This document shows, piece by piece, positions 35,397-43,365 of a stretch of 64,000 nt of DNA (position 1 is its first letter; the number at the start of each line of letters is the position of its first letter). The notes under the pieces are model-generated. The model was not told the origin of the DNA. It worked only from the letters and a program-made list of their open reading frames with translations, and did no database searches. A program made the translations under genes and the position numbers. Location of the stretch: positions 124,001-188,000 of the forward strand of contig NZ_JAYGHA010000003.1 of assembly GCF_034931405.1 (NCBI RefSeq). Reading direction: 5' to 3'. The DNA is from RDYJ01 sp034931405. Its GTDB lineage: Bacteria; Cyanobacteriota; Cyanobacteriia; Cyanobacteriales; Nostocaceae.

Positions 35397-36425
35397 CTAT
35401 TTAGCTTGCTTTAATAGCCAATTAAATCTGGTTGCAGCTAATGCTGTATTTTCCAAAGTATCTAAATTCAATTCATCTTCATCTTCTATCGCTTCCGAGA
35501 CAGATTGAGTTTGAAAATATGCTACCTTACGATAACCTCTGCTAATCATTCTTTCTCGTAATCTATCTGTAATTACTACCGTAATTGCCCGGTAAAAACG
35601 GGATGCAAATCCCATATCTTGTTCTAGTTTGGTTTTTAATTTATGATGAGGAATTACCAATACAACTGATCTTTCAGATGCTTTGACTGTAGCAGAAGCT
35701 GTTCCTGTTTCGACAAAAGACATTTCTCCGACGATTTCCCCTTGTGGTAATTGAGCTATTTCTTGAGTAACTTTCAGATCATTTTCCATAATTTCCAGAG
35801 AAACAGCTAATCTACCTTTAAAAAGTATATAAAGAGATTCTACTTTTTCTCCTTGTTGAATTAATATTTGATCTGGTGAGAATAGCAACAAATTTCCTGC
35901 ACTAATCATCCAATCAATATCAATATCATCTAATACTCCAAATATAAATAAAGCCTTTCTTAACGGAGGATTAAATACAACTTTTTTGTTAACTAAAAGT
36001 GATGTAATTTCTCTCATTCTTGCAGCCAGCAAGATGCAAAGACTTTGATAAAAACGAGCCGCAAATGCTAAATCATGGTTGAGTTTAGATGATAACTTTT
36101 GCCAAGATAGAGATAAAATCACTGAATTTTTAGATGCCTTAACCGTTGCTGATGTTGGTAATTTGTCTAAAAAAGAAATTTCTCCAACTATTTCTACTGG
36201 TGTCATCCTGGCAATTTCCTGATCTGAGTTTGTTTGGCCTGTTTCAATTTCTTGGGAAACAAAGACTGATAAAGCTCCTTCTAAGATCAGAAACAGATTA
36301 TTGATATAACTTCCTTCGTTAATCAATACATCACCAGCAGCTAGTTCCTGTTTGATACCTTGTTCTAAAATCCATTGCATATCCTGCTCTTGCAAAACAC
36401 CAAAATGAAAAGAATGTGGTTCCAT
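35397..36425 (-). CDS. Tandem cyclic-nucleotide-binding-domain protein of the NHLM locus, 342 aa
   Basis: Two cNMP-binding folds lie in tandem. The first (about 8-145) contains AAGDVLINEGSYINNLFLIL, VEIVGEISFLDKLPTSATVK. The second (about 165-300) contains SPDQILIQQGEKVESLYILF, GEIVGEMSFVETGTASATVK. The phosphate-binding cassette GE-x-SF...ATVKAS is kept, but the usual Arg is replaced by Thr in both, so cAMP binding is doubtful. There is no DNA-binding domain. The architecture matches the bacteriocin-type transport-associated protein group (TIGR03896) seen with NHLM exporters. It lies within the minus-strand locus between the adaptor and adhesin genes. Confidence 0.85.
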   Translation of the reverse strand: MEPHSFHFGVLQEQDMQWILEQGIKQELAAGDVLINEGSYINNLFLILEGALSVFVSQEIETGQTNSDQEIARMTPVEIVGEISFLDKLPTSATVKASKNSVILSLSWQKLSSKLNHDLAFAARFYQSLCILLAARMREITSLLVNKKVVFNPPLRKALFIFGVLDDIDIDWMISAGNLLLFSPDQILIQQGEKVESLYILFKGRLAVSLEIMENDLKVTQEIAQLPQGEIVGEMSFVETGTASATVKASERSVVLVIPHHKLKTKLEQDMGFASRFYRAITVVITDRLRERMISRGYRKVAYFQTQSVSEAIEDEDELNLDTLENTALAATRFNWLLKQAK

Positions 36426-36515
36426 AGGTTGAAATTATGTTGTTCAAAAAAATGAATGAATATGAGCCAGAATAATTGCATTTATAAATTAGATTCTCGG
36501 CAAAATGTCAACTAA

Positions 36516-39500
36516 TTATTTAGCAGAATAAGTATAACAATGAGGAGGATTTAAACTTGAATTTTGCAGTGTAAGTTTTGGAGTTTCGGCGGTTAAAATT
36601 ATCTTACCATCATTAGTAATTACCCATCCTTGTGCTTCCTGAATAACCGCATTGTTGTTTGCTTGCTGATTATTTATTTTTGTTTGTTGTCTTGTAATTG
36701 TGGGTATTATTTCCTGTTTTTTTGGACGATGTAACCATTCTACTATACCTGGTGAATTACTAATTAATTCCTCAGCTTCAGATGGTAAACCTCCTTTACC
36801 AGTAATGGTGAAAGAACTGCCCATAGCAAGTTGCTCACTAGAACAAATATCTTTACCTATTAATGATTCCACATCAACTAAATTACCAGATAATTCTATT
36901 AATCCAGAGGTGGGATCTACATCAGGTGTATTGATTTGCACATCTCCAGCTAAACCGAATTGAGAAGATGCTGTAATATCACTTTTTGGGGTTAATTCAG
37001 AACGAACTTCTAGCCCAAATATGGCATTAGTTGTAATGTTAATTTGACCACCATTTCCCTGAAAAGCATTAGCAGTAATATCACTATTTTCATTGGCAAA
37101 TGCAATAGTAAAAGGTGAATTAATATTGATATTTCCTCCATCTCCACCTGCACCATCTGTCCCAGCAGTTGTGGTAATTTGGCTGTTATTTCGCAATAAT
37201 AATAAATCTTGAATATTGAGATTTATATTGCCTACGTTGTTACTGATAGTTTTAGCAGTGATAAAGGCTTGATCACTTAAACTCAGAGTATCGGCTTGCA
37301 GTAAAATATCTCCACCTTTACCATTTCCTTGGCTATCAACTTCTATACTCGCACCGTTTTTGATAATTAAGGTTTTAGCGTCAATATCAATGCTTCCACT
37401 ATTTCCAGTTGAATCTAATTGTGTGTTAGCAAATAATCTGGTGTTTGTACCATTTAAAGTCAGGGAATTGGTAGAAATTTTTATATCTCCTGCGTTTCCT
37501 ATTGCTCCTTGTCTGACTCGACTAGCAGCAGCAGAATTTTCACCAGCAAATGTAACTGCATCAGTGGCATTAATAGTTACGCTTCCAGCATTCCCATTTC
37601 CAAAGGTGCTAGTAGAGAGAAAAGAGCCATTGAGGACATCGAGAGATTTGGCGGTAATAGAAACACCCCCTGCATTTCCTATTGCTCCTGAGCGCACTTG
37701 ACTAGCAGCAGAAGTTCTATTTGTACTATCTGAACTATCAAATTTAACTGCACCAGTAGCCTGAATATTCACACTTCCAGCATTCCCATTTCCCAAGGTA
37801 CTTGCATCTAGAAAAGAACCATTGAAGAGTTCGAGAGAGTTAGTAGTAATAGAAACACCTCCTGCATTTCCTGTTGCTCCTAATCCTACTTGACTAGCAG
37901 CAGAACTTTTATTATCAAATGTAATGGCATTGGTGGCATTAATATTCACACTTCCAGCATTCCCATTACCGAAGGTACTAGCAGAAAGAAAAGAACCATT
38001 GAGGACATCAAAAGAGTTGCTAATAATAGAAACATCCGCTGCATTTCCTGTTGCTCCTGCTTGTACTCGACTAGTAGTAAAACTCTGACCATCAAATGTA
38101 ATTGCGTCAGTAGCATTAATAGTTACGCTGCCAGCATTTCCTTTACCAAAAGTATTCGCAGACAGAGAAGAAGCATTAAGAAGTGCGAAAGATTGACTAG
38201 TAATAGAAATGCTTCCTGCATTTCCTTTTCCTTCTGCTCCCAATAGACTGGTAGCAGAACTATTATTATCAAATATAACTGCACCAGTAGTCTTAATAAT
38301 TATGTTTCCTCCATCTCCATTCCCCAAGGTACTGGCATCTAGAAAAGATTTATTGAGAACATTAAGAAGGTTGCTTTTAATAGAAATACTGCCAGCGTTT
38401 CTATTTCCCGAAATTACTGTAGATAACACACTATTATTAATGGATATTAAATCATGAGCTTGCAGCGTTAAATCATCTCCTGCTTGTACTAAACTATTAT
38501 TCAAGTGAATATTTTTTGTTGCTGATAGATTAATTTTACCACCAGTACCTGTTAAACTTGTAGTATTAAGATTACCAGTATTAATATTTCCATTCGTCGC
38601 ATTCAGAGTAATTGCACCGCTATCGCTATCACCAATGGATATAATTGGTGGCTCGATTGGCTCTGGGTTTAGGATATCTTCTGGCGAATGTGAATCTTGG
38701 ATATCTAAAGTCACATTAGGAGTAGTAATATCTGTAGGATCTACATCAACTACAGGAATATCAATAATATGCACAAATGAAGTATCAATATTTCCTAATG
38801 TCAAATTTGCTCCAGAAATGCTAATATTTCTGCCATTTGTTTTAATATTATTGTTAGTAGACATCTGAAAATTACCGCTGCCATTACCATCATTATCGGC
38901 GGTAAATGTGATTTTGCCACTACCATGAGCCAGGCTTAAAGTATTATTACTTAAAGGATGAATAGTAATATCATTGTTGGCCTCTAGGATAATATTTGTG
39001 TTTCCTGATAGCTCTTCTAATTTTGTTTTATGAATTGTGACATTAGTATTTTCTGGTCTATCTTCGGCAATGGTGAGATTTTCAGTATTTAATAATAGTT
39101 GAGATGCTTCTATATTTCCTCTAACGATGAGATTTTTTGCACCTGTTAATTGCACATTTCCTGCTGGTGCTGTTAAAGTGCCTGTGTTGGTGACATTCGC
39201 ACTAAATAAATTGATATTTTTACTATGATCAACTGTTAAATTACCGCGATTGTGAATTGCTGCTTGCTGATTTTTCCAAGCATTAGCAAATAAGGCACTT
39301 GGTTGAACTGTCAGCAAATTACTGTTTGCTGGTTCTATGGCGCTAAATAAACCTTCTGCTCCTAATTTTATACTATCCGCAGTTGTGGCAGTAAATGAAC
39401 CACGAATATCTAAACTGGCATTGTTGCCAAAAAATATGCCATTGGGATTGATTAAAAATAAATTGGCGATTCCTTCTACTCCTAATGTCCCTAAAATATG

Positions 39501-39803
39501 TGAAGGATTACTACCAGTAACGCGAGTTAATATATTTTCAACACCTATAGGATTAGCAAAATAAATGCTTCTATCTGTATCAATATTAAATTCTTGAAAA
39601 CTATGAAATAAATTTACTCCTCTAATTGCACCGCCTTCTATTCTATCTTTTACGGCATCAATGGGTTTAACAACTGAGTTTTCTTGACCCAATGTATGCT
39701 CTGGTTTGAGTTGGGCTAAGATGCTCTGATTTGTAGAAATTAATATTCCTAATGTTACTGTTAGTGATAATTTATAAAAACCTGGTTTTGTTTGATGTTT
39801 CAT
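36516..39803 (-). CDS. TPS-domain (filamentous haemagglutinin-like) adhesin, 1095 aa
   Basis: A signal peptide (residues 1-30, LSLTVTLGILISTNQSILAQ) leads into the TPS secretion domain at about 45-150 (GVNLFHSFQEFNIDTDRSIY, FANPIGVENILTRVTGSNPS, LFLINPNGIFFGNNASLDIR). The remainder is beta-helix repeats. From about residue 500 to 770, several units of about 60 residues share GNGNAGSVNINATNAITFD, then SLDVLNGSFLSASTFGNG. The C-terminal segment (EAQGWVITNDGKIILTAETP) is typical of cyanobacterial members. Such proteins cross the outer membrane through a TpsB partner, which is not in the window. ATG at 39803 is chosen for the AAAGGA about nine bases upstream. It lies inside the NHLM locus, an unusual association. 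Confidence 0.88.
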   Translation of the reverse strand: MKHQTKPGFYKLSLTVTLGILISTNQSILAQLKPEHTLGQENSVVKPIDAVKDRIEGGAIRGVNLFHSFQEFNIDTDRSIYFANPIGVENILTRVTGSNPSHILGTLGVEGIANLFLINPNGIFFGNNASLDIRGSFTATTADSIKLGAEGLFSAIEPANSNLLTVQPSALFANAWKNQQAAIHNRGNLTVDHSKNINLFSANVTNTGTLTAPAGNVQLTGAKNLIVRGNIEASQLLLNTENLTIAEDRPENTNVTIHKTKLEELSGNTNIILEANNDITIHPLSNNTLSLAHGSGKITFTADNDGNGSGNFQMSTNNNIKTNGRNISISGANLTLGNIDTSFVHIIDIPVVDVDPTDITTPNVTLDIQDSHSPEDILNPEPIEPPIISIGDSDSGAITLNATNGNINTGNLNTTSLTGTGGKINLSATKNIHLNNSLVQAGDDLTLQAHDLISINNSVLSTVISGNRNAGSISIKSNLLNVLNKSFLDASTLGNGDGGNIIIKTTGAVIFDNNSSATSLLGAEGKGNAGSISITSQSFALLNASSLSANTFGKGNAGSVTINATDAITFDGQSFTTSRVQAGATGNAADVSIISNSFDVLNGSFLSASTFGNGNAGSVNINATNAITFDNKSSAASQVGLGATGNAGGVSITTNSLELFNGSFLDASTLGNGNAGSVNIQATGAVKFDSSDSTNRTSAASQVRSGAIGNAGGVSITAKSLDVLNGSFLSTSTFGNGNAGSVTINATDAVTFAGENSAAASRVRQGAIGNAGDIKISTNSLTLNGTNTRLFANTQLDSTGNSGSIDIDAKTLIIKNGASIEVDSQGNGKGGDILLQADTLSLSDQAFITAKTISNNVGNINLNIQDLLLLRNNSQITTTAGTDGAGGDGGNININSPFTIAFANENSDITANAFQGNGGQINITTNAIFGLEVRSELTPKSDITASSQFGLAGDVQINTPDVDPTSGLIELSGNLVDVESLIGKDICSSEQLAMGSSFTITGKGGLPSEAEELISNSPGIVEWLHRPKKQEIIPTITRQQTKINNQQANNNAVIQEAQGWVITNDGKIILTAETPKLTLQNSSLNPPHCYTYSAK

Positions 39804-39962
39804 TGTATCAATTCCTTTGCAACTGATCACAAACTGGTTTTTAGATTGACATCATTGATCATCCATTTAAACCACAATAAATTAAAGGAGATAGCACCCA
39901 GAAAATCAGAACAATTTGCTGGATGCTAATGGAGGGTTTTTAAAATCCTACTATCTTAATTT

Positions 39963-40127
39963 TTATGGTTCTGGTGGTGGCGAATCTTGTTTTTCACCAG
40001 AAGCACCAGTAACATTTTCTAACTGCTCATCGCTCAGTTCTAAGTCTTCCTGCTCTTGATTTACTTGGGTTACTTCGGTTATTTCAGATATCTTTAAATC
40101 GGATTTAGGGTCAATTGCATCAGACAT
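39963..40127 (-). CDS. Putative exported peptide precursor with Gly-Ala leader motif, 54 aa
   Basis: The product begins MSDAIDPKSDLKISEITEVT and reads on through QEQEDLELSDEQLENVTGA to the tail SGEKQDSPPPEP. The acidic helix ELSDEQLENVTGA matches the bacteriocin/RiPP leader pattern (ELSDEELExVxGG) cleaved by C39 peptidases, with Gly-Ala in place of Gly-Gly. The predicted released part would be only about 12 residues, Pro-rich and without Cys. GGGAG lies about ten bases upstream of the ATG at 40127. It lies between the adhesin and ABC transporter genes of an NHLM locus that includes a C39 exporter (31502-33697), so it is the best local substrate candidate. It could also be a leader-like regulatory peptide. 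Confidence 0.7.
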   Translation of the reverse strand: MSDAIDPKSDLKISEITEVTQVNQEQEDLELSDEQLENVTGASGEKQDSPPPEP

Positions 40128-40334
40128 GATTATTTGCTCTCCCAATTAATTTTCTTTATTTATCTCTGCCAACACGAGGTTGATATTTTGCCAAATATCT
40201 CCCTGTCATTAAACAAAGTATTTTTGCGATTAAGCAAAAATTTCTCTATATCTGTCTATACCTACACAATATACTATGGATAAATCGGAATTTTTACTGA
40301 TAAATATAAATTTTTATAATTTTCATAATTTACC

Positions 40335-40372
40335 TCAAGCAGACTACAGCAGCAGCCGTAAAACCTGCTTGA
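40335..40372 (-). promoter_or_regulatory. Hairpin between ABC transporter and peptide genes
   Basis: On the minus strand CAAGCAG and CTGCTTG enclose an inner stem TACGGC-TGCT-GCTGTA. It lies just after the transporter stop codon. No T run follows, so it may be a processing or attenuation hairpin within the locus, not a terminator. The rest of this 258-base gap holds probable promoter DNA for the peptide gene. Confidence 0.4.
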
Positions 40373-40385
40373 TACTAAATGTTTG

Positions 40386-43262
40386 TTAATGTAATTGTCG
40401 AGCAACAAGTTTGGCAAATAGTCCTGGTTGCTGCATCAGTTCTGTAAATGAACCAACCTGTATAATTTTACCGGATTCCATCACGTAGATTCGGTCTGCA
40501 TAACGAATGGTACTAAGACGATGGGCGATAACTATTCTGGTAACATTTAGTCGGGCTAAACTTTCAGTAACGATCGCCTGGGTATGGTTATCTAAAAAAC
40601 TGGTAGCTTCATCCATGAGGATAATTTTTGGCTTAAATACGAGCGATCGCGCAATCAGTAATCGCTGCAATTGTCCGCCAGAAATGTTACCACCACCTTC
40701 ACTAACTAATGTATGTATTCCCATCGGCATAGCTTCGATATCTGCGGCTAAACCTGCCATTCTCAGTGCAGACCAAGCTTGCTCCATAGTTACAAATGCA
40801 CCAGTGGTAATGTTGTCAAATATTGAACCTGGCATGATTTTACTATTTTGCAGCACTACCCCCAGTTGTCTGCGGACTGCGGAGAGGTTTAATGTGGCTA
40901 AATTTTGATCATCATAGGATATAGTTCCATTTAAGGGAGTTTCAAATCCTAAAAGTAGGCGCAACAAGGTTGATTTACCACTACCAGAAGGACCGACAAT
41001 AGCAATAAATTCTCCTGGTTGAGCATGAATATTGACATCATTTAATATTAATTGTCCATCTTGAAAGTAGCGGAAACTTACATTTTTTAATGTTATACGT
41101 CCCTGGAAAAGTGCTGGTTGATTTTTATTGGTATCACATTCTAATTCCCCTTGTAAAATTGATGCTGTTCGTTGCCACAAAGGCAAAATTTTCACTATAT
41201 TCACTAAGGTATTACTCAGGGAAGTTACCCCTGCTAAAAATGTCCCAAATGCAGCATTAAAAGCTAAAAATGTTCCCAGGCTCAAATTCCCTTGACCTAC
41301 TAAACTGCTTTGAATAGCTGTTAATCCTAACCAATATAGTAATAGGTAACTCACTGGAAATATTAACTCATTAAATAAAGAAACAATATCATTGAGATAG
41401 ATAATTATATTATCCAAATGTATCTGCTGATTATAAATTTTTGCCCAAGTGGTAAATGCTCTTGTTTCGGCGGCTGCTACTCTTAGTTTAGCAACTCCGT
41501 TGAGCATTTGTACAACTAGACTATGAAGGCGAGAAATCAATTCTTGTTGTTGACGTTCCTGTGCTAATAAAATCTTACTCAATATGATTGTAAAACCGAT
41601 AACGACTAGGGTAATACTCACTCCTACTAATGCTAGATGGGAACTATAAATAAACATTAATCCTAGATTGAGGAGGGCAAATAATCCATTTAAAAAAGTG
41701 CGCTGAATTGCACCACTAATTATGCTATAGATTTGACTGATGGACATAATCCTCAGCAGCATATCACCACTACTAAACTGACGAATAAAGGCAGGTTTTA
41801 ATTTCAGAAATTTATCCCAAACTGCTATTTGTATTTGACTAGTAGTACCTGCTGCTATTCTTTGAGAAATCAAACTTTGGGATAAATTTAAAATAGTTCT
41901 ACCAAAGCTAACAGCTAATAATCCTAAAGTTAGTTGAATTAAAAGGAACTGATCGCTGTTGGGAATGGCAGTATCAATTAAAATTGCTGTCGCTTGGGGT
42001 GTAAAGATGCTCAATAATGTCCCCATCATTCCCACGGCTAGAATTACAAAAATGTCTTTTACAAATCCTTGAATACCAAACAGAAGTACATCTGATTTTT
42101 TCTTAATTACCGATGGCAAAGATCGGTAAAACATATAAGATTCTGGTGCTAAAGTAGTGGCTATATGTTCAGAAATTAAGGTGCGACTTTGTAATTCTGG
42201 ATCAAATAAGAAATAGCGATCGCCTTGACTTTTATCAATTAACAAAGCCACTGGAAGATTTTCCGCTTGAGTAAAAGCTAATAATGGTCCATTATCTTGT
42301 CGCCACCAATATCCTGTTAGTGTAACTTGACGGGTACGAATTTGGGAAGCTTGGGCGATCGCCTCAATCATATCTTTGTTTTGAAGTTGTTCTTTTCCTA
42401 ATAATTTTGGCGGGATAATCTTTATCCCCATCGCTCTACCAACCGCACCAACTGCCATTAATAATGATGTCTCTTCTTCAATAAATGTCTGTTTTTGTTG
42501 TGTCAAATTAGCGGCTAAACTTACAAGTGTCTTCTGAAGAACATCACGATTTAGTTGTTGATTTTTTTGCATTTTTAATTCTATTTCTTTCAAGGAAATC
42601 TGATAAATATAACAGTATAAATAACTATAAAAAATATTGAAGCCATTCAAGAATTGCTCATAATTTAAACCAGTAGTAATGTTGATTTTTACCTCAATTT
42701 CTGCACTAGCTTGTAACCAAGTTTTGTCAGTAACTGGAAACCATTGTTTTTCATCTAAACTAAAATCTTCTCTACCCATCCACAAAGCTTTACCCTGACA
42801 AACTTGTACCCAAATTACTGATTGATAAGCAGCTTGTAATGCTTCTCCTGGTAATAAATAAACTTGCTCTAACTCCTTTTTAACCACAACCTTAATATCT
42901 GGTTTTACTTCTTCTAAAAGTAATTGATTTAAATTACTGAGCCAGGTTTCTATTAACCTAATATTTTCCTCTGTCGCTGCAATTATATTGCTAAATTCTA
43001 CTAACTCAAGTTCTGCTTTTTCCAAAGTTAACGCCATCATACAAAGTTGGATATTAGTTTCCGAGTCACTCCATAGTCTAGATCCAAAAATAACTTCTCC
43101 TGCGCTAACATCAAACAAATAGCGGCGATTTCCTATAGGTTCTCCCGCTTCAACTTTAGTGCTAAAAATTGCCAAAGATCCTGATTTTACAAACCATACT
43201 TTTTCCAAAGAATCCAATAAAATTATTTTATTTCCTGGAAAATTATATTTTTTAATCATCAT
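40386..43262 (-). CDS. NHLM-type ABC transporter with N-terminal cNMP-like domain, 958 aa
   Basis: The N-terminal 220 residues resemble a degenerate cyclic-nucleotide-like barrel (FLNGFNIFYSYLY end). A degenerate peptidase-like region follows (about 250-370), then six membrane helices (about 395-690) and an ATPase: IVGPSGSGKSTLLRLLLGFE, VSEGGGNISGGQLQRLLIAR, IILMDEATSFLDNHTQ, IVIAHRLSTIRYADRIYVME. The catalytic Cys of C39 is absent, so it transports but does not cleave. It matches the NHLM ABC transporter ATP-binding group (TIGR03797), which partners the peptidase-containing exporter. It would be the first gene of the minus-strand locus. Confidence 0.9.
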   Translation of the reverse strand: MMIKKYNFPGNKIILLDSLEKVWFVKSGSLAIFSTKVEAGEPIGNRRYLFDVSAGEVIFGSRLWSDSETNIQLCMMALTLEKAELELVEFSNIIAATEENIRLIETWLSNLNQLLLEEVKPDIKVVVKKELEQVYLLPGEALQAAYQSVIWVQVCQGKALWMGREDFSLDEKQWFPVTDKTWLQASAEIEVKINITTGLNYEQFLNGFNIFYSYLYCYIYQISLKEIELKMQKNQQLNRDVLQKTLVSLAANLTQQKQTFIEEETSLLMAVGAVGRAMGIKIIPPKLLGKEQLQNKDMIEAIAQASQIRTRQVTLTGYWWRQDNGPLLAFTQAENLPVALLIDKSQGDRYFLFDPELQSRTLISEHIATTLAPESYMFYRSLPSVIKKKSDVLLFGIQGFVKDIFVILAVGMMGTLLSIFTPQATAILIDTAIPNSDQFLLIQLTLGLLAVSFGRTILNLSQSLISQRIAAGTTSQIQIAVWDKFLKLKPAFIRQFSSGDMLLRIMSISQIYSIISGAIQRTFLNGLFALLNLGLMFIYSSHLALVGVSITLVVIGFTIILSKILLAQERQQQELISRLHSLVVQMLNGVAKLRVAAAETRAFTTWAKIYNQQIHLDNIIIYLNDIVSLFNELIFPVSYLLLYWLGLTAIQSSLVGQGNLSLGTFLAFNAAFGTFLAGVTSLSNTLVNIVKILPLWQRTASILQGELECDTNKNQPALFQGRITLKNVSFRYFQDGQLILNDVNIHAQPGEFIAIVGPSGSGKSTLLRLLLGFETPLNGTISYDDQNLATLNLSAVRRQLGVVLQNSKIMPGSIFDNITTGAFVTMEQAWSALRMAGLAADIEAMPMGIHTLVSEGGGNISGGQLQRLLIARSLVFKPKIILMDEATSFLDNHTQAIVTESLARLNVTRIVIAHRLSTIRYADRIYVMESGKIIQVGSFTELMQQPGLFAKLVARQLH

Positions 43263-43365
43263 TATTTAACCACAATTCATAATTAATTATCTCATGCTAC
43301 AATATTTTGGATAGAAACATCTAACTTTGTATTCTTCCTTTGCGACTCTGCGCGAAATAAAAACT

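Noticed and set aside
37360..38457. Several plus-strand frames opposite the adhesin
   Set aside because: They arise from the repetitive adhesin gene read on the wrong strand and have no independent support.
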